DNA of 64,000 nt from Gnetum montanum (GCA_015680685.1 MNCI01035250.1:161380-225379), one strand, 5' to 3'. Shown: positions 12,541 to 22,661, counted from the stretch's first letter. Numbers and translations are program-made. The notes: generated by a model from the sequence alone, not told the origin.

Positions 12541-12554
12541 AGGCTTTGATACCA
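12541..12554 (-). other. Chromovirus primer-binding site
   Basis: The minus strand reads TGGTATCAAAGCCT, the initiator methionine tRNA type, four bases from the inner edge of the 5' LTR at 12559. It fixes element orientation and the end of the LTR. Confidence 0.85.
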
Positions 12555-12558
12555 ATAA

Positions 12559-13553
12559 TGTTGAAGTAGGTTCACTCCATAAATAAATCATCTTCACATA
12601 CTAAATCTAGATATTATGCCAAGATCAAATTAATTGTTAAAAAATAAGAAAACTAGCTATCTTCAATTAAATTATTAAAAGATTACATTAGGATTCCCAC
12701 AACCCACAAGCACCCCAAAGCCTATCACACTCAAATGATATTGCAGAGCATGAGGCTCTACAACCACACAATGGTTGTTCTCAATGTAAGACACAACCAA
12801 TAGAAATCTCTCTCACAACCCATGATCGAGATCTCAACTCACAAGTGAGATATAAGAGAATAGAACACATAAATCAACACACCACAAGCTGATCTTGGAG
12901 TTGCAATCACCAATTTCCCTCACACAATGTGCTCACTCTCTCTCTTGCATAATGCTCCTTGCATACCAACTCTCCTCACTTTCTCATTAATGAATGTATA
13001 CATAATGATAGAGATCCAAAACCCTAGGAAGCTTTCTATTTACCTCCCTAGATGTTTCCCACATGGATCTGGAGTCTTTTGGATGTTTTCGAATCAAAAT
13101 GCCATGTCAGAGCTTTTTTTCTTCACTAACATAAATGTCTCTTATTTCATGTAGAGATCTCATGTGAAAGCCTTACTCTCAAGAGAGACATCTATTATTT
13201 TTAGTAGATGTCTTCTTTGGACTTGGGATGTCTCCACTTCAGGGGAGATGTCTATCTTTTTGGAAAGACATCTCTTCTATAGGTGCCAAAAGTAAAAGTG
13301 CTCATTTTAATGTTGGCAACCTCCAGATGCCTCCCAACAAGTCCCCAAAGATCCTAAAACCTTCTAAACTCATCAAAATAAGCTAAAAACACCTCCAAAC
13401 ATGCCAAAATATCCAAGAATCTTCATCATAAAAATTCAACACAAGAACACACACAAAAACTAGGCACATGTCCAAGTCTTCTACAAGTGTGAAACTTGCA
13501 AAAATAACGTGTAAGGCAAGAACAAAAAAATCGGAAGAGGTGTTCCTATACCA
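12559..13553 (-). mobile_element. 5' LTR of chromovirus
   Basis: This 995 bp partner of 8486-9473 starts TGTTGAAG and ends CCTATACCA, and is followed by the right target duplication acctt (13554-13558). The two LTRs differ by many transitions, so the insertion is old. AGACATCT/AGATGTCT motifs recur at about 13180-13280, as in the other LTR. Confidence 0.85.
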
Positions 13554-13558
13554 ACCTT
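13554..13558. repeat. Target-site duplication, right (acctt)
   Basis: This is the partner of gcctt at 8481-8485. Host LTR sequence resumes with cccaagccc. Confidence 0.65.
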
Positions 13559-13750
13559 CCCAAGCCCATATATAGACATAATAGTACTTTTTCTACTTAG
13601 AAAGTGAGGCAAATGCAACTTATAAGGCATTTTTCACCCCCAAAAAGTTGAATTATGCAAGATTATAGCTAATAGGCTACAAACCTTATATTTATAATGT
13701 AATCTTGCCTCAAGTTAGATGTTGAAGGTTATAGGTTACACAATGAGTTT

Positions 13751-13850
13751 TCTAGATGATGTTTCATCAGTTAACTACTTGGATTTATTCCAAGTTGTGT
13801 CTCTAGATGATGTTTCATCAGTTACTACTTGGATTTATTCCAAGTTGTGT
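13751..13850. repeat. Tandem duplication across an LTR end
   Basis: A ~50 bp unit starting TCTAGATGATGTTTCATCAG occurs twice, at 13751-13801 and 13802-13850, with one base of difference in TTAACTAC/TTACTAC. The first unit contains the outer end of the element d LTR (GTTTCA, 13761-13766) plus about 35 bp of flank. Confidence 0.85.
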
Positions 13851-13854
13851 CTTG

Positions 13855-14085
13855 AGAAACTGGAATCCTACGTGAAGCACAAAAATAAAATCCATGGATG
13901 TGTGCAAAGGCATCAATGTGCCTTTATAGAAGTGTTAATATGTTGGGCCCAAAGGGTATTAAAGATTATAATTTACAGAAATTGATTCAAATTGCTGCTA
14001 CAAAATTTAATGATCATCTTCCTGAAGCACATGAGGCAACACGAACGCTTAGGAAACCTTAAGAAGAGAATAATAAGAAAAAACA
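13855..14085 (+). pseudogene. Unidentified gene-like fragment
   Basis: One frame from about 13947 to 14055 is open for ~36 codons and reads GPKGIKDYNLQKLIQIAATK followed by FNDHLPEAHEATRTL, which has the look of a helical HEAT/ARM-type protein. I cannot name the gene. It lies between the end of the element d LTR and the aquaporin fragment, and could be part of the same run of captured host fragments. Confidence 0.3.
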
Positions 14086-14102
14086 AGGGCTCTTTTAGTG
14101 TC

Positions 14103-14150
14103 CACACACTGGCCAGCGTGTGGGACTACCATGCCCATCGTGTGGACTTC
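14103..14150. repeat. Palindromic segment resembling the outer LTR repeat unit
   Basis: CACACACTGGCCAGCGTGTG is an inverted repeat. The whole segment, with GGGACTACCATGCCCATCGTGTGG after it, follows the same word order as the 73 bp unit of the outer LTR array near 55860-55910 (cactatccatcatgtgggactacaccatccatcatgtgg). A second copy of the first half lies at about 15039-15061 on the other side of the peroxidase fragment. Confidence 0.45.
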
Positions 14151-14154
14151 TAGC

Positions 14155-14520
14155 TCCAGCAGTAGCTCCCAAGCATTACATGATCATATGATACAAAGCC
14201 TTGGGTAGGAACAGCTTTCTGAATCAAGCCCCCGAGTAACAGCAGGATTGATATGACCACCAGAAATTCCAATAGTATGATAAACCAAAGCAAAAATCAT
14301 GCCTCCACAGGCCCATGCTATGCCCTGGATCCTCACACTATCAATGTAGACATTATCAGAGCATTTGACGCTCATGATTGTGAGGATGAAAATGTACAGA
14401 AACAGAAAAGTGACCATGAATTTGGTGATTCCTACTAGTCAAAAGGCCCAGGATTTAAGTTCTCCTGACTCAAAATTAGGGGCTATAGCTGGCTTCTTAT
14501 AATCCTTCTCGTGGATCTAA
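14155..14520 (-). pseudogene. PIP-type aquaporin fragment
   Basis: The minus strand reads EKDYKKPAIAPNFESGELKS, then [20 protein letters not shown] (first membrane helix), [20 protein letters not shown] (second helix), [12 protein letters not shown] with the first NPA motif, and after a one-base shift [12 protein letters not shown] and CLGATAGA. This matches the N-terminal third of plant plasma-membrane intrinsic proteins (usually ~285 residues), which carry water across the plasma membrane. The start methionine region, the later helices and the second NPA box are absent. There is one in-frame stop (WAF*) and one frameshift. It is one of four recognisable host-gene fragments within 3 kb. Confidence 0.88.
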
Positions 14521-14641
14521 GCTACTGTGCCGATGGACTGACATTCTGTGAGCATTTGAGCAACCTAATGATGGCCCATTGCCTGAGCTCTGGGAGCTGG
14601 GTGTGTGTGTGGAATTTGGCATTGATGATTTTTGGGTTTCA

Positions 14642-15000
14642 GGGTTGTGACGCCTCTATTTCTTGGACTACGAGGGAAGCAAGCGCGAGGCGTACACAAG
14701 TAAGATGCTGCGTGGCTTGGAGGTGATGGACGACATAAAGAAAGCCCTGGAGAAGAGCTGCCCTGCCACAGTTTCATGCACCGATTTCCTGACGGTGACC
14801 ACTTGCGACGCAGCCGTGATGCTGGAGGCACGTTTCTAGCTGGTGCACCACGATGACTTTGTAACATTGGCCTACCAGGCAGACAACGTTCAGTCGGGTT
14901 AGGAGTCGGTGACACAACTGCTGATACTGTTCCAGTCGCGTGGGCTGAGCTTGTTGGATCTAGTCATGCATGTCTTCTTCCTTGTTCTTGAAAAATTTCA
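14642..15000 (+). pseudogene. Class III peroxidase fragment
   Basis: The plus strand reads QGCDASI, LDYEGSKREAYTSKMLRGLE, VMDDIKKALEKSCPATVSCT, then DFLTVTTCDAAVMLE, LVHHDDFVTLAYQADNVQSG, and ESVTQLLILFQSRGLSLLDL. This is the mid part of a secreted plant heme peroxidase (GCDAS..L, GxxVID, CP.TVSCADIL and DLV blocks in order; family length ~320-350). The active-site helices on both sides (distal HDCF and proximal HTIG) are missing. The sequence just before it ends TTTTTGGGTTTCAG, an intron 3' splice site at the place where these genes have intron 1. That suggests the fragment was taken from genomic DNA. Stops and a shift make it inactive. Confidence 0.88.
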
Positions 15001-15640
15001 CAGGGGGAAGAAGTTTTGTGGAGGCTACACGCTACCTCCACACACTGGCCAGCATGTGGGGTTCGTGAGCTTAGTGTATGGGCATATTGAAGGTGAATTC
15101 TGCAGGGCCCGCGTTTGCTTGCTCTGCCTCGAAGCTGGCATGGTGGCTGTGAAGTTGGGGTTTTCTATTTACGACTAGAATTTAGGTCAATAATCTATCG
15201 TGCGAAAGGTTTTGGTTCTAGCTGTGCGAGCTGAAACTCATCGTTCATGCTCGTAGATAGGGTAGCGGGCATGAAACCGTGGTGCAGGCGCTCTTTTCTC
15301 CCGTGAATCTTCAAGGTGCGGTGTATCAAGGTTGGTATGCATCTTAGCATAAGAAATTTAAGCAACCCGTGCCTTCACTCACCTTCCAAGGCATCATTTT
15401 GGTTGCAGGGCTATGGATTTAGGGCTTTTCTAGCGTGTGGTATTGGCAGATCAGGGCAAGATGGTGAAGGAAACTAGATCCAAGTGCCAAGATCCAATCC
15501 TAGATGAAGCCAGGAAGGTCGTTCGTGTCACTTCATGACTCCCAAATCTAGTGGTGGGCAAGGGGTTTTCATTTTACCTTGTAATAAAGAATTCAAATAC
15601 ATTTCTCCATGAGATTTTCTATTAATGAGAAAAGGTCAAT
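15001..15640 (+). other. GC-richer unidentified segment
   Basis: This follows the peroxidase fragment and has more G+C than its surroundings. The plus strand is open at 14909-15178 past the peroxidase match, with CRARVCLLCLEAGMVAVKLG and FSIYD. Near 15535-15600 a short frame reads LPNLVVGKGFSFYLVIKNSN. Neither peptide was recognised. The palindrome shared with 14103 lies at about 15039. It may contain one or two further host fragments. Confidence 0.3.
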
Positions 15641-15654
15641 GCTTTCAATAGTAA

Positions 15655-16385
15655 TCAAGGCTCCATTAAGTACCATCAAGCACTTTCCTAGTGGCACCAT
15701 TTGCTAGTTCGTAATAATTCCATCTTTGATTGATCGTGACAAAGATGAAATGACAATGTGGAAATTTTGGTTTATTTCTTGCATGGCATGAAATGAATTT
15801 GAAGCTTGAATAATCCTCTAGGCTATTTGATGTCCTAAGTCTTTCAATTGTCATACATCCATTGTGTCTAAAACAGTGAAAGATAGCAAAAAGAATAATG
15901 AAATGTCATTAAGTACTCTAAAAGATCGTGCTTTCATTTCAAAAGTTTAGAGAATGTAAATCCTCTCTCTTCCTAACTCAGGTCCTCAATTCGTTGGTCC
16001 TCCAACACAACATCTTTTTTAACCATACTGTCATCCATAGCTTTGCAATCCATGTTCTTTAAAGCTAGTTCAATACCATAGCCACCAAGATTTAAAATCT
16101 TCCCTACAATAACAAAAGCACAATATCTAGCTTCTAACTCACAGTTAGAAGGCAACACAAGTTGAGGGACATATTGGACATCTCCCTCTATAGAAGCATC
16201 AACTAATCTTAAATGAAATAGAGAAAAACAACTAGCTTCAAGAGCAGCATATAGAATCACTGTACAATTTCTGCTATTTGATAAAGGATAAATATGATCG
16301 AAACTATGAATGTTTGGCCCATTTGAATCATGATGTAATTCTTTTGAAGCATCCATCCAAGAAGAAATTTCTACAACACTATAAA
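15655..16385 (-). pseudogene. UDP-glucose:glycoprotein glucosyltransferase fragment, apparently intronless
   Basis: The minus strand reads HIYPLSNSRNCTVILYAALE, LRLVDASIEGDVQYVPQLVL, PSNCELEARYCAFVIVG, NLGGYGIELALKNMDCKAMD, and LEDQRIEDLS. It continues past a stop with [39 protein letters not shown] and QMVPLGKCLMVLNGAL after frame changes. All fall in order in the N-terminal sensor region of UGGT, the ER enzyme that reglucosylates misfolded glycoproteins (about 1,600 residues in full). About 240 codons run together with no intron, although plant UGGT genes have dozens of exons, so a spliced-RNA origin is likely. The rest of the enzyme, including the glucosyltransferase domain, is absent. Confidence 0.88.
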
Positions 16386-16589
16386 AAATATCAAAACCAA
16401 CATCAGCCCAACAGCAACGTCTTTAAGTATTTTTGCTGATAGTCCACCAATCTAAATTTTGATTATTTGAAGTCTCAACAAAGAAAAATTTGTTGATGTG
16501 ATTATCTCTCTCATTATATGATGGTGTGTGTGAAGACAATGATTCTTGAGCTAACTACTGATAAAGAACTAATTTGGGTGAAGCTGACT

Positions 16590-17216
16590 CACATGGATAT
16601 CCAAGTTAGCATAATTTTTTTGGGTTGTGTAAGACCCTTCTATTTCAAAAAGTAACATATTGTGGTTTTGGATTCAAAAGTTCAATGAAGTTTGTATGTC
16701 CATGATGAACCTTGATTAGGTAGGCCCTCCCAGGGGTAACATTCCAAGTGAAATAATCACTCCCCAGAGGAATAGAATCATTAAACCAATAAGGAACCTT
16801 ACCATTGATCATGTACCCCATCAGGGATGCCAAGTTCCGTACCAAAATCAAGTGCCTAACAAAGATCATTGTGGTTCCTTTCATACCAGTTGCCAATGTA
16901 AATAGTGATATTTCCATTAGGGGTTCCAAATAGAACAAAAATCACATCGTGATTGTGAATGATGAAGCCTCCAAAACCCCCTGATGCTCTCTATATGTTC
17001 AAGGAAGGAAACCAAAACAAAAGTAAAAAGAAGAAGTCCATCCAAATCATTCTGAACATTTCCTATGATATTATAGTTGGTGGTCACACTAACTATGGGT
17101 CCTAGCAACTCTTCATTAATAGCAATAACCTTCTGGCTAACTCCCAGGGGCAAGGCATCCATGTAATAAATATTCCAATCATAATAGGCAATCAGGTTGG
17201 TACCAAAAACATCCAC
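16590..17216 (-). pseudogene. SKU5-similar (multicopper-oxidase-like) fragment
   Basis: The minus strand reads YYDWNIYYMDALPLGVSQKV, AINEELLGPIVSVTTNYNII, and GNVQNDLDGLLL. It then jumps to GFGGFIIHNHDVIFVLFGTP, NITIYIGNWYERNHNDL and GIPDGV, and, in a shifted frame, GKVPYWFNDSIPLGSDYFTW, PGRAYLIKVHH and NLDIHVSQ. This is the order found in SKU5/SKS proteins (ascorbate-oxidase-like, cell-surface, about 540-590 residues, usually without a full copper set). The piece between NDLD and GGFGG, which would hold the first His-rich copper region, is missing. A laccase was considered; the DWxVxYxxAxPLGVxQQVI opening fits SKS better. The 5' end lies about 80 bp from the start of the antisense gene of the outer element. 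Confidence 0.85.
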
Positions 17217-17352
17217 AAACCAACAATGGCAATGGTGTTACACCTAAAGCCTAGCCTCTGTGCTCGAGCTTGGCCATGATTTTTTCAAGGAATCCATGGC
17301 CCTAACAATTGTGGTTATGTGTTTTTCTTTGATTCTACATAGGACATTACTG

Positions 17353-17700
17353 AAGCCTATCCTAATTGTCATTGGTAGGGATTCTATGTTGCATAGGGAA
17401 AGCTACACAGAATAGTCTAAACCTTGACATGATCATTGATCATCACAGATAGGTTTGGTTTAGACCCAAGGTGAAGGAATTATTGATGTGTCTGCTCCAA
17501 CACTACAGCATGATCATGTGGTCACACTTATTTGAGAGTGTTGTAGGTATGATCTTGGAGACCCTAGATGTGCAAAAGTTGTCACAAATATGGGGGATGC
17601 CCAAGCTCTCAAAGTACAATGTCGATAACACTTTATTGGTCAATCACTAAATTAACAACCTATTCCAAAATCCCCCAAGGACCTTCTATCTCTTGAAAGT
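17353..17700 (+). pseudogene. FCP1/NIF-like small phosphatase domain, copy 1
   Basis: The frame reads KPILIVIG (first strand, where the family has a DLNG or DxDxT motif), then VWFRPKVKELLMCLLQHYSM, IMWSHLFESVVG, LSQIWGMPKL, SKYNVDNTLLVNH and, after a stop, LFQNPPR. This is the order of plant FCP1-like (HAD-fold) phosphatases: RPg..eFL, VWSS, LW, YN.sNTLLvDdsP and NPP. The nucleophile motif is degraded and the DDSP motif reads NH-stop, so activity is excluded. An intron-like donor (GTGTAAGT, about 17699) follows. Known FCP1-like proteins dephosphorylate serine residues, often on RNA polymerase II; the role of an element-borne version is unknown. Confidence 0.72.
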
Positions 17701-20213
17701 GTAAGTCTTTACTTTAATTTAACTCTTTATATGTTTTGTTGTTTCTAAGGTGTTTGTTCTTATCATTTTCCATGGTCGTCTAAACTTTCACAAACATCAT
17801 GTGAGTAGTGGAGGGTTAGTAAAGAGCAACCAAACTCTATACTTGGATTATACAACCTTGGATGTGTTTACGGAAGGCAAATCTATGAGGGTAGAAGTGC
17901 TTGAGCAGCTTCATGAGGATTCCAACATGTACACTTAACATTATTTTCATGTGTATTGTACGTGTGTGGCCACCCATTTCCCACATGAGTGGTGGGGCCT
18001 CCCTGATCTAGACATACTTACATGTGTCCAACCTAAGATTCCAACCTTGCCCAAATCTAGTGGGTGATGCATTTCATTCATCTTGCTTTATTTTCTCACC
18101 ATTTTAGTATATTTTGTTGTGTAAGAGGTTGATGGACTATTCATGTTATTACATAGATTCCATGCATAAGTATACTTTCACCATGACTATTTCTGATTGT
18201 GCAAAGGAGAAAATCCAACTTAAATGAGGTGAAGTAGATGCAATGTAGGAGTGTCTGGCAAGCTAAGCTTTGAGGGAGGTGCAGCAGAGGATTACCGATG
18301 TAGGTTTGCTTAACCTATTTATGTTTCCTAGTTGATCTATTTCAACAGTAGAGATGCTAAATTAATTGATTCTTTCAATAAAGAAATTACTAAGTTTGTT
18401 TCTCGTGTTCACAATCTTCCTATAATTTTGATCATCAATAAGTCCACTTTTAGGGACCTCTTTGGAGTGCCTTCTAGCAATGTTAAGATCTTCATTAGAA
18501 TGAGGAAAGATGTTAGTCATAGGGAGGAGATGGAGGATTGAAAAAACTTCCATAGTAGTGGATCATTGTCTCTTAGCAATTGCAAAGTTGAGGAAGCTAA
18601 TAACACCTATTCCCTCTTTCATTCTAGGATGTTTCCTAGGCTATTATCACAAAAGAGCACAATAGGTATCCAGTAGGCTTGGACCATGAAAAAGGTCCTC
18701 ACCTATGATACTAGGTTCAATTAGGTTACATTCCTAGTTCTCAAGTTGCAAGATGAGATCTATAAATTCTACAACAATTTTAATTCAATGTGATACATAC
18801 ATTATACATTCTTCACTACTTATCTTAGGAGGTTTGCAGAGTTTCTAGTGGTTTGTAGGGATGGACAGTGGGTAGGTCATGATCCCTTCCAGTTTTTCAA
18901 ACCTTGGATCAAGCACATCATTCTAGTGATGCATGTTTGGGACCCACCTATTGAGGACATCAAAGAGTCACTATTGATTACCACTAAGGATTTTAGCAAT
19001 GCACAGTGTTATTCTCCTACTAACATGGGGGTTGAACCCCATTCCACATGTGGTAACATCAAGAGGGCATGAAAAGTACATGTGGACACTAACAACATAG
19101 CCAAGGAAAAGATGAATAGGCTCTAGGTTAAGCCTACTACTCAAGTTATTGCTCTACCAGTTCATAGGAAGTTGACCATAAGACTTGGCAAGGTGCACCA
19201 GACCATTGATGGTATGTATGCATAGACATGCATTATTATATTCATTACTTTGATTTCATACCTTTGCAGTAGCTTCTTCATTCTTTAGTTATAAACTTTT
19301 GCTTGCCTAAAAATATGAGCTATTTTTTTATGATCTTAGCTTTTACTAGTTGCAAGGGTGAGGTAGGAGCAAGCTCCTTAAGTTGCTGTTAAAGAAGAGT
19401 GAAGGCATAAAGAAGAGGAAGATCAAAGGCACAAGGAGGAGGAGGAGGCAAGAGCATCCAAGGAAGCATTGGAAGTTGTGGACTCCATCCTAGATGACTT
19501 ACCTCTAGACAACAATCTTCCCATGGATGTATCTCTTGATCTCCCTAGTAAATTTTGATATTTTCATTTTCTAAGTTTTACTATATGTTTTGATTGTAGG
19601 TTATATTGATGGTTATCAATTTCACAATGCATGAATCTCCCCCAAAGGCATCCATGTCTACCTTCTACTTCAAGCCCTTGGTGGAGGCTCTAGGTAAGAT
19701 AGAGATCATGCAAAGCGTGCTAGATGACTTGGTTGATTGTTTACAATAGATAGTCCCTTTGTTGTTAAGAACTTTAAGAACTCCTTTGTTTTTTTGTATT
19801 TTTGCCTTATGTTTTATGGCTTTTTATTCTTTATGACTATATGGTCTTAGTGGTTATTAAATCTTTTTTTGATGATTTTTGTTTTTTTTTTTCATTTTTG
19901 GCTTATGCAATATACAAAGTCAAATGGGATCCTGCACATGACATTGATCTTGATGAGCTTCCCACGTTGCCACCCAAGATAGAAAATGTTCCTTGCAAAC
20001 TCTATGAGGGGGTCACCAAGTGTGTTATCTCTTATGCGAGAACATCTTGAGAATTCCAACATTGTAATGAATACTTATGAAAAAAGGTTGTGGCTTTAGA
20101 GAAATAGCTGAAGGAGCTATCACTTGAGAACAAGGGCCTTTATGATCATAAGGAGTTTATAGAAGCCCATGTGGCTAATAGAGGCTCTTTATCCACAAAG
20201 AAGATTGAGTGGG

Positions 20214-20218
20214 CACAG
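20214..20218. repeat. Target-site duplication of the inner element, left (cacag)
   Basis: It matches cacaa at 41711-41715 in 4 of 5 bases. Joining the flanks restores the local order seen in the uninterrupted second copy of the antisense gene near 34550. Confidence 0.7.
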
Positions 20219-21545
20219 TGTTGCACTTGAAAAATTCTGTGTAAGAAAAAAACCAAAAATCACAAACGCAAAATAGTTTTGACATTGAATCCCAAGGCCT
20301 TCAAGAAAGAGAATCCAAGGTACCCTAGATGGTCTGGTCGATCACCCTGGGACTTGAAGAATATAGATGGAGGTAAAAGATGGAAATAAAATTGCAAATT
20401 CAATTGAAAAAACACAAAAATTAAACTTAAAATGAATTCTATGCAACAAATGAATTGTAAACGTTATATAAATAGTAATATGCTTAAAGTTTAAAAGTTC
20501 AAAAGAGTATAGACTATGTGCTCAAATGCATAAGAAGCTTTCTTGGATAAACCTCGAAGCCTATTGAAGTTGGTAGGTTGTGTTGTACAATTAACCTTCA
20601 TGATCCATGTACTTTCCAAGTCCAATCACTAAGAACTACTTGCTGGTTTTCACTTGAATCTACAACTTGATTACCAATGGTATAAATGATGGTGCTTGAC
20701 GCTTATTAAAATGGTACTATGTTGAGAGTCTCTGGTGCTTATGTCAATACCAATCTACTCCAAAAGCCTTACAAATGCCAAATGGGTTTAAAGTGTCCAA
20801 GGTTGCAAAGGTTGTGAGGTTGTAAAAAAATGTTCGAAACATAAATAATGTGTTAAAGTTTTACTTTTATAGGCCTTAAGATTATTGATCTTAGGCTACA
20901 AATTTCTATCATGATTGCTAATAGATTAGTGCTATTTGCAAGTGTAACAGGGTATAATTCTCAATGTAGTTGTCCATTTGTAGCAAGTTTTGATACCCAA
21001 GGGCCATCAAAACCACATCGGATACTAAAAATAATAAACAAACTTTTGTTACTATGTTGGCTTCACCTCAATTACATAGGCCTTGGAGAGCTATGCTGGC
21101 ATTATTGAAATCTACTAGGAAATATGGTGACTATGCTGGCCATGTAAAGATTTCTGAAAATTTGAGCCATGCTGTAGCTACTAGAAATTGTGATGACTAT
21201 GCTCACCATTACTAGGGAAATGCAAAACCTAACAATTCCAATGATGGGTACATGTACCTCTAGCATAGTAAAGGCCATGACCATCATAAAACCCATGAAA
21301 ATGCCAAATTTGATAGTTCCCAAGGCATTTTCAACCTTTCAAAGTCCAAATATAGACATGACATTACTTTTCCTACTTGGGATGTAAGATAGTAAAAACT
21401 TATGAGGCATTTTGAGCTCTAAAAAGTTAAATTATGAATTATTACAACTCATGGGCCACAAACCTTACATTTACAATATAATCTTGAATCTAGTTGGGTG
21501 GTGAAGGTTAAAAGTTATAACATGGATTTTCTTGGTGATGTTTTA
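20219..21545 (-). mobile_element. 3' LTR of the inner element
   Basis: Begins TGTTGCACTTG on the plus strand and ends GATGTTTTA, so the first bases in element orientation, normally TGAAAC, are mutated to TAAAAC. It aligns throughout with 40383-41710. Its middle carries tandem words with GACTATGCTGGCCATG (near 21129-21215). No target duplication remains on the inner side, where the polypurine tract abuts. Confidence 0.88.
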
Positions 21546-21549
21546 TTGG

Positions 21550-21561
21550 CCCCTCTTTATT
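21550..21561 (-). other. Polypurine tract of the inner element
   Basis: The minus strand reads AATAAAGAGGGG, followed by CCAA and then the LTR start. This is the standard place and make-up for the plus-strand primer of an LTR retrotransposon. Confidence 0.7.
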
Positions 21562-22661
21562 GATGTTTTGAGGATTAACCTAACGAACATCGAGAAAGAA
21601 TTTGAAACACCACCACAAGTCTATCACCAATGTTGCATCTCTACACTTGATTAAGTAGTGTCAAACCATGCCAAAGAGTGCTCATGATGATGAGATGATA
21701 TTATGATGATATGATATAGGATAAAGATCATATTTGGCTATTAGGAAATGTTCATGAGGGTTAACAATGATTTCCATGTGTTGACATCATGATTACATCA
21801 TGGCGGTGACACTTTGGCTATTCGATATGGTGTTCACCCTTCATGCTTTGGAGTGTTTTTTACTAGGGAATGTTTTTTGAGGAACCAACACTCCACTCCA
21901 ATGTTTCTTTGGCCATTACCTTTTGCATGTTTGGAGCCATTAATCTATCTTTTGGTCTTCATTTATCTCTTAGATTCTAGGCAATTTGCTTTCCTTTTTT
22001 TATTTTATTTTATTCTTTTTTATTTTTTTATTTTTTTATTTTTGCAGGATGAAACCTTCATTGAGTTTTATTGCCAAGGTTAAGCTTGATATGATTTTCT
22101 CATTGGATAAGATGTGCTACATCCAATGAACTTGATGATGAAGCATGATGAAGGAGATGTCAAATGGCCATAATGCATGAGTGTCAAACATAGGTTAACG
22201 TTATTATTTAGTGTAAGGAAGGTTATGATTGGGCTACAGGATTTGGTTCTAAGAAAGGTAATGGGAATGATGTGAAGCAAGCACTCTCGGTACAGTAGGA
22301 CAAGCTCACCAAATCTTATGCATTGAGGTCACATGGTAACTTGCCACCGTAATGAGTTGCAACATTGTGATGACTCCAGGCTTCATCTTGCAAGCATAAC
22401 TTGAAGAGAACAACAAAATAAGACAAAGAAAACATGTTGTTACAAAATCATACATAAGGTTGCATGCAAGGACTAGCAAATTAGGTCACTATAGGTCCAA
22501 ATCAGTATACCCAAAAGGGATCTATATCTTACATTACAAATGTTGCAAAGTTTCACAATCCACTTATTGTGCAAAAAGAGATAGAGAAAAGAATGTTGGC
22601 TTGCTTGTTATTGGTTACTATGGTCACAGATGTCAATGTTAGTACTTGCAAAGAAAAAATT
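21562..22661. other. Inner element 3' untranslated region
   Basis: I see no gene here. A T-rich run lies at about 21990-22045 on the plus strand. TTGAAACACCACCACA near 21602 resembles the start of the family's LTR and could be a relic of another LTR edge. Short open stretches on either strand have no recognisable motif. Confidence 0.4.

Larger units (their letters stand above)
7322..13766 (-). mobile_element. 5' LTR of Tat-like element d, split by a chromovirus
   Basis: The two parts, 7322-8485 and 13559-13766, add up to about 1,372 bp. They align with the LTRs at 20219-21545 and 40383-41710, including the repeated GACTATGTTGGCCA core near 8180-8280 and the end block GTTTCA at 13761-13766. 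The primer site on the left shows that the internal region of d lies to the left on the minus strand. The break is occupied by the chromovirus, whose empty target can be read in the uninterrupted LTR near 41490. Confidence 0.75.
17290..20218 (+). pseudogene. Antisense gene of the outer element, 5' part (multi-exon)
   Basis: The tract runs plus-strand, opposite to the element's gag, and is decayed. It can be followed block by block against the second copy (30728-35250). In order: an FCP1/NIF-like phosphatase domain (17353-17700); an exon with SSGGLVKSNQTLYLDY and VFTEGKSMRVEVLEQL (about 17790-18060); one with LIDSFNKEITKFVSRVHNLP and STFRDLFGV (18332-18541); one with RRFAEFLVVCRDGQWVGHDP-like sequence (18800-19075); a K/E-rich exon (19350-19550); and the WDPAHDIDLDELPTLPPKIE block (19920-20050). 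Likely introns with GT...AG ends fall at matching places in both copies, for example the donor GATG|GTATGTATG at about 19212. It breaks at 20218 where the inner element is inserted and resumes at 41711. Confidence 0.7.

Noticed and set aside
14565-14915. 116-codon minus-strand frame, Pro/Arg-rich
   Set aside because: It is the complement of the peroxidase fragment, which has clear family motifs on the plus strand.
16590-17216. Laccase or ascorbate oxidase
   Set aside because: The opening DWNIYYMDALPLGVSQKVI and the GKVPYWFNDS block fit the SKU5-similar group; the copper-binding His region is missing.
14155-17216. Functional host genes (PIP, peroxidase, UGGT, SKS)
   Set aside because: All are short parts of the proteins with stops and frameshifts, and none has a full set of catalytic or channel motifs.
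21814-22083. 89-codon Phe/Leu-rich frame that could be a membrane protein
   Set aside because: The hydrophobic run comes from a T-rich tract; no support from codon pattern or neighbours.
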